From positions 124,001-188,000 of the forward strand of contig JAAVTG010000693.1 in assembly GCA_011947345.1 (NCBI GenBank): DNA of 64,000 bases. Reading direction: 5' to 3'. This document shows positions 34,288 to 45,300 of this stretch, piece after piece. This DNA is from Phytophthora quininea. Taxonomy: Eukaryota; Oomycota; Peronosporomycetes; Peronosporales; Peronosporaceae. A program made the translations under genes and the position numbers. The notes under the pieces were generated by a model. It was given only the letters and a program-made list of their open reading frames with translations, was not told the DNA's origin and did not search any database. How positions within the stretch are numbered: the stretch's first letter is position 1; every line of letters begins with the position of its first letter.

Positions 34288-34644
34288 CTTGGTCGTCGGG
34301 GTCTTGACTTCCACGAAAGACGCATCGGTAACGTCGCTCGAGCGACGGTAGAACAACTCCTCGATCTCCTCCAGCATGATGCCCTTCGTCTCCGGGCAGA
34401 AGAAGTAGATGAAGAGGCCACAGCATACACACAGGCCTGCAAACAGGAAGAAGACGCCGTTGATGTTCAGGTACGGGAAGAGCTTCACCACCTCGGTCAT
34501 CACCGCACCACCAACCCAGTTCGTCGCCGTCGACACCGACACCGCTGACGCACGGACGTTCAACGGGAAGATCTCGGAGCAGTAGATCCAGGGCACAGCA
34601 CCCCACGATGTAGCATAACTGAAGACGAAGAACGCCGTGCCGAT
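34288..34644 (-). pseudogene. Truncated sugar transporter C-terminus (copy 4)
   Basis: Encodes only the last three or so helices of the transporter, from IGTAFFVFSYATSWG to PETKGIMLEEIEELF and VEVKTPTTK. Upstream of 34644 the similarity stops abruptly; the preceding sequence has no transporter features. Downstream, after the shared AAG, the ending differs from copy 3 and runs to a stop at 34231. The 357 nt match copy 3 (38036-38392) with two differences seen by eye. It is best read as a recent duplicated or converted fragment rather than a gene. Confidence 0.85.
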
Positions 34645-36779
34645 GTAGCTCGCCTTGTGGCTGATGCCTGTTACGACGAAGTCGATGACCGCGCCGAGCA
34701 TGCAGAATGCACCCCTGTTAGATAAAACACCGTCGTGGCAAAATGCATCGGAGTTTTTAGCCAAGAACCTAGTTAGTGTCCTCCCGTAATGACCTCGAAG
34801 ATCACTTGTAGCTACAACTGATCTCATAGATTGAGTAGCAAGAAGAAAGCTCATACAAGCCACTCCAAGTCTTTCAGTCAAAGCGCAGACGCTTAAGAAA
34901 TGCACGCAGTTGTCTCAGACCGCGCGGGAGCCGAACCGCGATGTGTGAGTACAACATAACATACAGGCTTCCCGGTCGGGAAACACTTTTTCTTCATGGC
35001 TCTGGATGGAGTCCTTCCGAAGGACACGTCTCCACTCTGAAAGACCACGAATACATCGCGGACGGCAGACATACAAGCCAGAAAACTGACCGGGCTAGCA
35101 GTACGCGCCCCGTCAAGGGGTAAAGATATCTTGCTTGGGGCCCGCGCAGCGAAATCACGAGCAGCTAGCCCCGTCGATAAGTGCTCGGATCGCTGCATGG
35201 GACTACACGACGGTGCTACTGTCGACAGCTGAAGGCAGCGAGGGACCGCGCAAACTCCATAGGCTCCGTCAGCGCGAGGGGCCGTCATCAAGCGCTGCTT
35301 ACCCAGGCCGTGGGCGCCATCAACCGCGCCATCGATCGTTCTAGAACGCTGCACCCCCAACACGATCTGTTCTCAAGTGATCTGCTGGCTGTTGGTCGAG
35401 AGAGTGAGGCTGGTACTGTAGGCGCTGTCGGGTAATTACAAGGCGTTCAACCACCAGATAGGCACCTCGTGGCACGTAGCAGAGCTGCAATTTCGTGTTC
35501 AACGGCGTCGCTTCGGTATTCATTTCCAGGATTTGGCGTGTCAACCTGCACTTCAACTACCGAGCTAAGGACAAACGATGGGAGGTGTTGACCAAATCGA
35601 GCATGATGCTGATCAACGAACCTTCGAGAGTGGCTGTGGACCGCGGGCACGAGCCCCGGTCGGTCTGCGACATCATGCTACTGCAGTCCTGCTCCTCTTC
35701 GGTCTTGTCACGGGGGTCGGACGTCGAATCCTACGGGGACGACGGAAACCGGTAAGTGCTCCCTACTACTGCTTGAACCAGCACCGTTAACGATGCTTTG
35801 GCGACTCGTTGCGGGCCCAATCTGCACGGCTGTATGTCTACAACATGAACACCGTTGCTTGGCCACCGACGGCCAAATCTGCGACACTATACAGGGCCTT
35901 GCATAGACGTCTTGAGCTCGCAAAGAACTCTTCAAGATCCACTTGACCTCGTTGCCTTTTCAGAGTGACGTGGCTTTCAGAAACAGAAGATAATGCATCA
36001 ACCAAATTCCTGAAGAATTGCTCAGCTGAATTATTTGCATCGTTGCAGTGGTGACCATCTTCCTGTAGATTTCATCGGCATTGCGCGTCGGCTTGTTCGA
36101 GGTCCGAAGCAGCTGCGACCGCGTCTCTAGCGGCTGTGCGGTTGGATCAATCTCGTGCTCTTGTTGCTCCGCCGGCGGTGCGTCCGCTGCTCGTGTTAAA
36201 CGGCATTGCCCCATTCGAAAGGAGGAACATGTACGTCCTGTTGCTGTAGATGACCTCTTGATCCGTTGATTAGTATCCTCCGACTTGGTGTTGCTTTAGT
36301 TATCAAACAAAAGCATTTTCCAACCATTGCTACGGTGGTGCTGGTTGATGCATCTTGCATTGCGGCAGATGGCAGGATCAGGCCCTTTAGAGCTTTTCGC
36401 GCTCTCGACATGATGGGTATAACTCGTAACACGGCCTGTCACAAGGCGAACCGCTTTAGCTTGCCTCTTGGCTGCTCGGAGTCGCCATGTACTCCACCAA
36501 ACTAAACCATGCTGGGGTCACTGCTGACATTCCAACGTGTTTTGCACCTCGTCAACAGCTTTTCATCGCCGAAATGGCTTGGTTTATCGAGCTCCTCGCA
36601 GACTAAAGTTTAATCTTCTCCTCCCCGGTAAAGCCCCCAAACTCATAGCAGGTTTTGTATGCTGTGTGCTTGCTGATCAACGCCGGCGGGATCGACGGCG
36701 CGTTTCTGTCAAAAGCTGCTGGAGCACAATCTTTCGAGTGCCGTCTCAAATCCGTTGGCAAAGATGTCAACGACAGAGT
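34645..36779. other. Region without a supportable gene
   Basis: About 2.1 kb between the truncated transporter and copy 3. Short frames only, with no recognisable transposase, reverse transcriptase or conserved domain. It could be decayed repeat DNA. Confidence 0.45.
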
Positions 36780-36795
36780 TCATTCTTCAATTTGC
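36780..36795 (+). promoter_or_regulatory. Oomycete core promoter (Inr + FPR) of sugar transporter copy 3
   Basis: TCATTCTTCAATTTGC is an almost ideal Inr-FPR pair. It lies 66-81 nt upstream of ATG 36861, the same arrangement as copy 1. Confidence 0.75.
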
Positions 36796-36860
36796 TCTCT
36801 GATAGAGAAGCTCCACATCAGCACCACCGCCAGCACCACCACCACTCGTATCTTATCTAC

Positions 36861-38413
36861 ATGACCACAAATTCAAGACTGAGCGTCAACACCATCCCCG
36901 ATGCTTCAACCACCGACGGCAACCCCACCTACGCCATCATTGTTTGCGTCTTCGCGTCGCTCGGCGGCTTCTTCTTCGGCTACGACCAGGGAGTCACGAG
37001 TGGAGTTCTCATCATGGACAGCTTCCTGAACGACTACTGTGTCGGCTGGCATAACTTCACGTACGAGGACTGCACCAAGTCGTCGTCGGACCTGCCTGGG
37101 GAGTGGACGACGTTCACGGTCTGGTATAGCATGGTCTACAACTTGGGATGCCTGGTCGGTGCATTGATCGGTGGCTACGTCGCTGACCGATTCGGTCGTC
37201 GCGCCACCATCTTCTCTGCGGGTGTCTTGTTCTGCATCGGCACGTGTTGGGTATGCGTCTGCCCCGCTCAGAACCACGTCATGATGTACTTCGCTCGTAT
37301 CGTTCAAGGCTTCGGCGTCGGCAACTCGTCCTTCTCGCTACCGATCTTCGGGTGCGAGATGGCGCCGAAGGAACTTCGCGGTCGTCTCTCTGGTCTCATG
37401 GTGCTCCCCGTCACCTTCGGCCAGTGGCTCGCCAACCTCATCAACATCTTGGTGGAGAACGCCGACCAAGGCTGGCGCATCAGCAACGCCGTGTCCATGA
37501 TCCCACCCATTATCGTCATGTGCGGCATCTTCTGCGTGCCCGAGAGTCCTCGTTGGGTGTACCAGCACAAGGGAAGAGATCAAGCTCAGTCGGTTCTCAA
37601 ACGTCTCCGTTGCACGGACAATGTACGTGAAGAACTAGACGCTATCGGAAACCAAATCGCTGCTGAAGAGACCGGCAACAAGGGCATGCGGGGGCTGCTA
37701 GCCCTGCGATCCGTAGTCGGTTGCTCATTGCAATGACCTTCCAGATCGGTCAGCAAGCTACCGGCATCAACCCCATCATGACGTACGGCTCGATGATCTT
37801 CAAGGACATCACCGGCGCCGGTGTATACGCTTCACTGCTTCTCTCTGGTGTCAATTGCTTGAGTACAACTCCCGGTTTGATCTGTCTCGACAAGTACGGC
37901 CGTCGGTACATGGCGTTGATCGGTGCTGTTGGTATGATGATCGGTCATCTCTTCGCTGCCATTCTGTTCACTGCAATCTGCAACGGTGATGTCAACGACG
38001 CCGGCTGCCCCACCGTCGGTGGGTGGTTCATCTGCATCGGCACGGCGTTCTTCGTCTTCAGTTATGCTACATCGTGGGGTGCTGTGCCCTGGATCTACTG
38101 CTCCGAGATCTTCCCGTTGAACGTCCGTGCGTCAGCGGTGTCGGTGTCGACGGCGACGAACTGGGTTGGTGGTGCGGTGATGACCGAAGTGGTGAAGCTC
38201 TTCCCGTACCTGAACATCAACGGCGTCTTCTTCCTGTTTGCAGGTCTGTGTGTATGCTGTGGCCTCTTCATCTACTTCTTCTGCCCGGAGACGAAGGGCA
38301 TCATGCTGGAGGAGATCGAGGAGTTGTTCTACCGTCGCTCGAGCGACGTTACCGATGCGTCTTTCGTGGAAGTCAAGACCCCGACGACCAAGTCCCCACT
38401 CGCCATGGCGTAA
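36861..38413 (+). CDS. MFS sugar transporter, copy 3; one frame break
   Basis: Third full paralogue, about 517 aa. The first half is intact through the codons where copies 1 and 2 are broken (DLPGEWTTF). DRFGRR, PESPRW, GQQATGINPI and PETKG are present. The frame breaks once in the G run 37690-37694, in the central cytosolic loop; one more G joins MRG to the segment ending SRLLIAMTFQIG. The local residues between differ from LWEPSIR in the other copies, so a few real changes may also be present here. The 3' part is almost identical to the truncated copy at 34.3-34.6 kb. The start at 36861 follows a strong core promoter. Substrate not deducible. Confidence 0.88.
38036..38392 (+). repeat. Inverted repeat arm shared with 34288-34644
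   Basis: This 357-nt stretch of transporter copy 3 is repeated in reverse orientation at 34288-34644 with equal length and two visible mismatches. The arms are about 3.4 kb apart. Such identity, beyond coding constraint, points to recent duplication or gene conversion. Confidence 0.9.
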
Positions 38414-38788
38414 GTTATTGAGGGCGTAGTTGTTGTGGATTATCAAACCAAATGCTACACTGTCAACGTCCCATTACTGAGTTCGTTCCTCAGATATAGG
38501 TGCTGTTCTAGCAATGCAAGCCACATGAGGCGCTAGTTCTGCCTCACTCGGTCGTCTAGACTGGTCGTCGTAATAGTCGACACTGAGGTTATAGTGCTGC
38601 TAGGCGTTGGCGAGAGATCGTCGACTGCAGCTTTCAACTTCACAACGATCGTGTTCACGTCAACTGTTGTAGCTGTCGGCGTCGGGGAAGACGTGGCCGG
38701 ACTTGTATCGATCGAGGGGCGGTAGCCGGAGTAGACCTCGGGCTTGAAGTGGTCGACGGCGACGGTGTTGATGGAGCTGGCGTGGCTG
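38414..38788. other. Intergenic spacer between convergent genes
   Basis: About 375 nt between transporter copy 3 and the protease gene. No supportable gene or repeat. Confidence 0.55.
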
Positions 38789-40579
38789 CTACTGCCCGCT
38801 TAGCAACTGGATAGATGGTGTTGGCGTACATGGTGATGTACGCGATGAAGCAGGTGCTCTTGTTGTGGGCACTGGCGTTGGCTCAGTAGTTGAAGAGTGA
38901 TCCGACGTTGTTGTAGGCGCCGGGGTCGGTGATATTGTCGAAGTTGTGCTGGAAGTAGCCGCTGTCGTCGCCGGTGCCACACTCGCTGCTGGAACCGTGC
39001 TTGATTTGGTTGCTTTCGCTGGCGTAGTTGAGATTGCGGGCACTCCTTTAGATGCCTTCGTGTCGGTGGATATCCCGCCCTTCGTACTCGTTGATCTGGA
39101 AGTCGCAGCTAAGATCGGCGCCGTCTTCGCCGCTGGTGATTTCCCGCTGTTAGACATCGCAAGCGGAGATCCTTTCGAAGCAGTCGCTGCAGTTATTGCC
39201 GGCGTACTCTTGGAAGCTATCGGCGTTGTTGGCGCTGGAGCAGTGGTGATGAGCGTTGGGGTCGACGCCACGCCGGACTTTGTTGCTTTCGGCTCCGACG
39301 CCGTCATATTCCCGCACGGCATCGTCCTGTTCTGGGCAACATCGGCGGAGTTTGCCGGGTTCTGTGCGGCGCAGGGCGTTTGAGCGTACGCCGGCAGGTC
39401 ATTGCTCGTCGTCGCGACGAGGTTTTGGATCGAAATGTTCTTCGAGGCTAAGTCCTCCAACACCGTTCGCACATCGACGGCGGTGTTGGTGCAGCCGCCG
39501 CAATGGTGAATCGCCACCACCAAATTGTCGTCGGACGCTATCAATGGCGATCCAGAGGACCCTCCCTCCGTGTCTGCGTCGTGACCCACTTGGTCCTTGC
39601 CGCAGTCTCCGTCTTCCCCGACGCTACGGATCGTCGTGTTGGCGCCGCTATCCACAGTACTAACGATGCGCTTGGCATGACCGCCGGGGTATCCCGCCAC
39701 GTAAATCGATTCATTCACCACCGGTCCAGTCTCACGTAGTTGCAGATATCCGTAGGGTGAGAGATCGACGCAGTCGGGCAGTTGTAGGAGCGCGTAGTCG
39801 ATGTCTTCACTGATCGTCACCAGCGTCGAAGTCGTCGCCACCACCGCGCCGGGGCAACCAAGTACGGTCGCGCATTGGACGCTGCACCCCGAGCTCTCGG
39901 CACCAAACTCAATGTCTGTCGAATGCACCCAGTCGTCGTTGTCGAAGCAGTGCTGGTTGGTGAACACGTGACCTTTACTGCCTCCGAGCCAACCGGTGCA
40001 GAGGTACGTCCCGTTGATAAGCAGCCTCGCCACCGCTTGTGCGCGCTTGTAGGCGAGTGGCAGATCCTCGGACAAATTCGTCGCTGGCGCGTAGCACTTG
40101 GCAGGTAGCGATTGATCTCCGTCGCCGCAGATCGACTCCTCCTGCATGGTCGGGTAGCCTCGAGAGTAGCCCGTGATCCGGTAGCCTTGTCCGGCGCTAG
40201 CAGCGCCGACTGAATTGTACGTCACGGTGACGGAGTTTCCGGTGACGAAGCTGGCAATGAAGGTGCCGGTTTGGTCGCGGCCCCGGCCAGTGTAGGTGTG
40301 CGAGACCGAGGAATTGTCATCTGGCGAACTTACCACCACTGAGTCGCCGTCCGGCAGATTGAAGTCGGCGAAGTGGACGGAGATGTAGGACGCAAATTCG
40401 TACGAAATGTAGTCTTGACGAGAGTTGCCGGCGGTGACGTTGATGTTGAGCGATTCCGTCGAACCGACGATGGCGATGCCGTCGGTGGTGTACTCGATGG
40501 CCGTCACCGGCGAGAACTGGGCGAACTGGAGAAGCAAAACGACGAGACTGAACAGCACGCACCGAGATGGCAAGCTCAT
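38789..40579 (-). CDS. Secreted trypsin-like serine protease with Thr/Ser/Pro-rich tail
   Basis: About 596 aa. The signal peptide begins at ATG 40579 (MSLPSRCVLFSLVVLLL). A beta-rich N-terminal domain (about residues 27-150) contains NxS/T sites and SYISVHFADF. The protease domain shows the catalytic triad: His in NQHC (about 208), Asp in DIDYALLQL (about 260) and Ser in GGSSGSPL (about 341). The spacing and the N-terminal domain recall bacterial lysyl-endopeptidase-like enzymes more than animal trypsins. From about residue 390 the protein is Ala/Thr/Ser/Pro-rich to the end, a likely O-glycosylated stalk. No GPI signal is seen. It probably acts outside the cell on host or wall proteins; cleavage specificity is not deducible. 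The upstream ATG at 40642 would bury the signal peptide. Confidence 0.82.
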   Translation of the reverse strand: MSLPSRCVLFSLVVLLLQFAQFSPVTAIEYTTDGIAIVGSTESLNINVTAGNSRQDYISYEFASYISVHFADFNLPDGDSVVVSSPDDNSSVSHTYTGRGRDQTGTFIASFVTGNSVTVTYNSVGAASAGQGYRITGYSRGYPTMQEESICGDGDQSLPAKCYAPATNLSEDLPLAYKRAQAVARLLINGTYLCTGWLGGSKGHVFTNQHCFDNDDWVHSTDIEFGAESSGCSVQCATVLGCPGAVVATTSTLVTISEDIDYALLQLPDCVDLSPYGYLQLRETGPVVNESIYVAGYPGGHAKRIVSTVDSGANTTIRSVGEDGDCGKDQVGHDADTEGGSSGSPLIASDDNLVVAIHHCGGCTNTAVDVRTVLEDLASKNISIQNLVATTSNDLPAYAQTPCAAQNPANSADVAQNRTMPCGNMTASEPKATKSGVASTPTLITTAPAPTTPIASKSTPAITAATASKGSPLAMSNSGKSPAAKTAPILAATSRSTSTKGGISTDTKASKGVPAISTTPAKATKSSTVPAASVAPATTAATSSTTSTISPTPAPTTTSDHSSTTEPTPVPTTRAPASSRTSPCTPTPSIQLLSGQ

Positions 40580-40606
40580 TGATGAAGTTGTGGTTGGCCG
40601 GAGTCG

Positions 40607-40625
40607 GTGAATTGGAGAATGGATT
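40607..40625 (-). promoter_or_regulatory. Core promoter (Inr + FPR) of the protease gene
   Basis: On the minus strand CCATTCTCCAATTCACC matches Inr (CCATTCTCC) plus FPR (CAATTC). It ends about 30 nt upstream of ATG 40579, supporting that start. Confidence 0.65.
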
Positions 40626-40857
40626 GAAGAGCCGAGCGACATCTTGAGGTGTACAGTGGTGGTGGTGACGAACGAACGATGTCGTGTCCAACTTCTCTAA
40701 ATCCAAAGCTGCCAGCCACTGATGGAGGTACATCGTAATGCTGCATGGCCGGCATGGCACCCTGGCTCAACGCCGGACTCGTGAGATCCGCGGGATGCTG
40801 TCGTTCCAAAGCCGAATACCGATCATAGACGTTTTGACGGAAGTGGTAAATTTATGG

Positions 40858-41358
40858 TTAGAATAGACGTATCGAGAGATAGGTCTTGTAGGATTCTCCA
40901 AGTTGTGCGTATTTTTCGTTGAGCTTCGGGTTGGTGAACAACCCGAAGAGTTGGTCATGCTTTAGGTCTTGGGCATCCCACAGCTTGAACGTTCTCCGTT
41001 TAAAGTCACTGTCGAGCATCATCTTATCAAACACCTTCATGAGTTCCTCCAATCGAGCTGTCAGTTCTTTCGACGCCTTGAATTTGGCCGCCGCCTGCCT
41101 CGCTGCTTTTCCCGCGGCTGTAGATATTCTCTTGTTGGCTGATCCTCCTAGAATGTGCTTTAAAGCTCCAATGGCTCGCTCTTCTCTGTCAGCGGTGGTG
41201 GTGTCAGTGTGGTGGTGAGTCCGCAACCTTTTCCGGTGGTGCGCGCTGGTCGATTGAACTGCGTCTGAGGTCATCTTATCGTTATTCGTAGCTGTCGCGC
41301 TGGTCGTTAGAGCAATTGTGGCGGCCACCACCACGAGTAGGAAGATCAACAACCGCAT
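40858..41358 (-). CDS. Secreted RXLR-like effector candidate (KRLR variant with EER)
   Basis: Small secreted protein, 166 aa. The signal peptide is clear (MRLLIFLLVVVAATIAL). About residue 44 follows KRLR, a variant of RXLR with Lys in the first place, and after some 15 residues DREER, the EER motif. The C-terminal half is helical and ends with a Trp-containing block FKLWDAQDLKHDQLFGLF of the kind seen in effector WY-fold modules. Effectors of this type are delivered into plant cells; this role is inferred from leader and fold, and no host target can be named. No intron, as usual for such genes. The ATG at 41358 is chosen because the signal peptide starts there and a core promoter lies about 45 nt upstream. 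Confidence 0.75.
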   Translation of the reverse strand: MRLLIFLLVVVAATIALTTSATATNNDKMTSDAVQSTSAHHRKRLRTHHHTDTTTADREERAIGALKHILGGSANKRISTAAGKAARQAAAKFKASKELTARLEELMKVFDKMMLDSDFKRRTFKLWDAQDLKHDQLFGLFTNPKLNEKYAQLGESYKTYLSIRLF

Positions 41359-41400
41359 GATATAAATTATGAGGTAGTAGGTACTGGGTGGATGGAGGGA

Positions 41401-41418
41401 GTTTTGAGAAGTGAAGGC
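41401..41418 (-). promoter_or_regulatory. Core promoter of the effector candidate
   Basis: On the minus strand TTCACTTCTCAAAAC combines an Inr (TCACTTC) with an FPR-like CAAAAC, 43-60 nt upstream of ATG 41358. Confidence 0.5.
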
Positions 41419-42212
41419 TGAAATCGGCGACTCCGTCCGTTGCGAACAGAGACAAGTTCCGAGGGGCAAACGAAATTCGCGATTGCTGCGCAACAAACAG
41501 GCTGTCGTGCGCTTGAAGAAAAGGTCTTGAAGAAAGGAAAGTAATCGCTCGCTTTCCTTATGAGCTAAGCACAACACCACCGAGAACGTACCGCAAAGGA
41601 GGATACTTGAAAGCTTCTTCTAGATGGAATTGCTCAAAGCCGAACTCAGCACGCGCGAGGTGTCTTTACGATCGAATTCCACGCTCAAATCTGCTCGATA
41701 ATCCTCCACATCCGTGAGAGTTTTCCAGCGTACAGGCGAAGATTACGGCTCCCGCACTGCTGTGTATGTTGTCGTCATCGAGATGGAAGCGAGTTCACCC
41801 ACACGAACTTCTCTTACAATTTACAGTATCTTCTTGGGATCAGTATTGTACTGCAGCACAAAGACATTGCTACGGTTCCGCTGCCGGAGCTGTTGGTGAT
41901 TACGATTGTGCGTTGCTCGCACGAAACTAGCATTCACTCAAGTAGTTCCGTGGCCACGATGTAGAAGAACGTCACTACTAGTAGTGTTCTGATACAACAA
42001 GGAAAGCAGAATGCTACCAGAAAGCCACTCAAGTTGACTACGGTACTATAGCAACAACGCGAGGCTGCCGAAACTCGTGGACCTCCCCGAAAAAGTGGAT
42101 TACCAATATTATCCAGTGCTGCGATTCCTTAAATGGGGAAATTCCATTTGATTGTGGGTATCACTGGTCTATGAAGAATTTTGTTTACACTAAGTTGTGT
42201 TTTGCCATGTTA
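41419..42212. other. Region without a supportable gene
   Basis: About 800 nt upstream of the effector candidate and the HECT gene. It has a 14-bp palindrome (CACTACTAGTAGTG, 41973-41986) and no supportable coding frame. Confidence 0.5.
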
Positions 42213-42276
42213 AGCCGCGATCTGATGAAAGAAGCGCGTTGTGGACCGCCACGCGCTTCTTTGTCAGATCGCGGCT
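42213..42276. repeat. Imperfect hairpin (about 26-bp arms) upstream of the HECT gene
   Basis: The left arm 42213-42239 and right arm 42251-42276 are reverse complements except for a small difference at the middle (TGATGAAAG against TGACAAAG). The loop is 11 nt. The hairpin ends 87 nt before ATG 42364. It may be a structured RNA element, a foldback element remnant or a regulatory site. Confidence 0.75.
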
Positions 42277-42363
42277 AAGCATGGCGATGTTCACCATCGA
42301 AATCCATTTCGAGGCTACTTTGCCGAAAAAGTATCTTTTGCAGCCGTCCGTTCGCTATAAGTC

Positions 42364-45300
42364 ATGTCGGACGAGTCCTGGACCAACCCGACTGGATATG
42401 ATTCTCACTCGACTGCTAGTTCGACCCAAAGACAGCGACCGGACCTTCGATGGGGTCGACTCACGCTCGCACACTTTGGAGATGAAGAATTCCTGGCCAA
42501 AGAATTGCGTCGTATTGAACTCACTCAAGGCGCTCGTCGCGTCAGTCGACCGCTTGTTAATGGAGATCCATTGAATTATGTCGATTCGACACCGCAGAAA
42601 AGTATCCGCCAAAGATTAGAGGCAGCTCAAAGTAGAGCTTTACGAACTTCAGAGGATGAAGACGGTGAAGTCAAACAAGACGCAGAGGTTTCGACCAAAC
42701 AGACAATGAACAACGAAGACAAGGAATTAGTGAACTCTCTATGTGTTCTGGGAATTTACAGCAGCCGGAATTGGCTGCAGTGCTGATGGACTCTCTTAAG
42801 GACAAGCTGAGACGCCTGTGCACCTTCCCCAACCCAATCTACCAGTTGATTGCTCTACGTCGACACTTGATAAAGAGTATGCACGAGGCAGTGGCAGCAC
42901 AGCATCGACAACATAAAGCAGCGATTCAAGCGAACTTATCTATCATCGAGGGCTGTTCTAGTGGCGTGTCAGCAAGTGGTCCCGAGTCTACATTATTAAC
43001 GATCAAACCGAAGGAGAAAGTGTCCAGAGAAGCAGCTTTAGGGATCCAAGTATTAGTGTCTTTGCTGACGGATCTCCACGACTCGGCCACGTCTTCACTG
43101 GCTCAAAGGCGTGAATTTTAGGTGAAATATTGCCGATACTTCAAGTCGTGGGCTTCATGACTTTATCCACGACTTCCTCGAGTCGCGGCTCGACAGAGAT
43201 CGCTGAATTCGTTGATAAAACTCAAAAGTTTCTGCTGAGTATGTGTCCACGACCGCTATCGAGAGGCATTTCATCTGCATCACCGAAATTACAAGCGATT
43301 GTATCAGCTGGAGACTTGGACGTCCAAGACCGAACCAACGCAGTGAATGGATTGATCCACCTTGCTGCTGCTACCAGCTCCGTGAAAGATTTTCTTGTGG
43401 TGGTGAAAGTGCTTTTAGGAGCTAGCGACAGCGAAACAAACGGCAAGGAATTGCGATCTGCGTCGTCTCGATCGTTGCCGTTGGCTGCGTCCGTTCCATC
43501 GATATCGACTGTGATATCTGAAGAATCGCTTTCGTCACCAGTACATTCTGCTCGAGACGATGATAGTCTCGTTTCTTTAAAGATTAAAGGCTTTTAAAGT
43601 CACCAAGAGATGGCCGAGAAGACGAGAATTTGGGGGACAATACCGTGCAGGAAATTCTTAAACGGAAGGCCTTAAAGGGGGTAGAGCGATCAGCTCAAAT
43701 GCCAATGCGACGACCGTTAATCTGGCGATGACTCACCACCGTTTGTACAACAGTCCGGGGAATAATTTGGTGAGCACATTCAAGAAAGATGACCTTCAAG
43801 ACGCTAACGCCAGCTTGTCGTTGGATATCTCCAAGATGAAGGAATCTTTATCACGAGAGAACCTGCTACAGACCAATCGCGGAGATACACCAATCGTCAC
43901 AGCGAGGTGCCCGAAATTTAAAGCTCTCGAGGCTCAGTCTGTCCTGTACGAATTGAACCGAGCCAAGCCGTCCGTACGGGTAAAATCGAGGAGGAAGACT
44001 AACGAAATGTCTGCTACCGATGATGAAGCTGAAGACCCAGAAGTCTGGAGTTGTGGACAGAATTCGTATGGAGAACTCGGTCATGGAGACACCACATCAA
44101 GGAAATCTTTTGAACGGATCGAATCTCTGCAGCATAAAGAGATTATCCAGATCGGCGCCGGTAATGAACATACCATTGCGTTAACTAGTGACGGAAGAGT
44201 CCTCACCTGCGGATACAACGACAATGGTCAATGTGGTCAAGGAGGAACCGCTCGAGTGAGTCATTTAAGTGAAGTCTCCAATATTGAGAGCGGTATCGCT
44301 CAAGTCCACGCTTACAATGGATGTGAACACACCATTCTAGTTACGATGGAAGGTAGAGCAGCTACCTGTGGCTACAACTATCGTGGTCAATTGGGTCATG
44401 GCAATACGGCGAGTGAGAATGCACCAAAACTGATCCGCAGCTTGGACAATAAAGTGGTGAGATTGGTATCGTGTAGTTACTACCATACCGTGATGGCTTG
44501 TGAAGAGGATGGCAGTGGGCGGCATTTTCTCTATACTTTTGGACGCAACGACTATGGACAGCTCGGTCACAACGATTCGATCGACCGTAAAGTGCCTCAA
44601 ACTGTGGACGCTTTAAGTGACCAACACGTTGTCTCTGTAGCTTGCGGACAGTACCATACAATGGTGGTGACAGCTTCAGGGAAAGCCTTTGCATTTGGTA
44701 AGAACGACTACGGACAATTAGGCGTCGAGTCCATGGAGAATCAATTGGTTCCTATTCAAGTTCGAGGGGGTCTAGAAAAGCAAGAATGTTTGGAGATCCG
44801 GTGTGGATATTACCACACTATTGTACTGTGTAGTGGTGCGCATTTGTTCGGGTTCGGACGCAACGACTACGGACAGTTAGGACTGAGTAAACCGAGTGCA
44901 AGTTCGACTACTAACCTGCAGCTTCAGCAGCAAAGATTCTCATCTCCAAAGCTGATCGAAGAGCTGGAAGGAAAAGATATTATCCGCATTGCTTGTGGGT
45001 GCTACCATACCATCGCAGTGTCGGAAAATGGTGTTTTGTATGTGTTTGGACGGAACAATCATGGACAATTGGGGACCGGAGACACTAATGAGCGAGTGTA
45101 TCCGTTTCCGATTGATGATTTTGTAGATAAAAGGATCGCACTAGTTGCTGCGGGGTTTTATCATACGGTGGTGTTGACAGGCGGGAAAGATGACGATAAA
45201 TGTGATCAAGAGTTGAACGATAAAGCTGAAAGTTTGAACGTGGCTAGTGGCGTCTCGTATAGTTTAATTCTCGCGGCTCCTGCTGTCCAAGAACTGCTGG

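Noticed and set aside
34645..36779. Transposon remnant between transporter copies
   Set aside because: No transposase, reverse transcriptase, terminal repeats or target duplications could be recognised.
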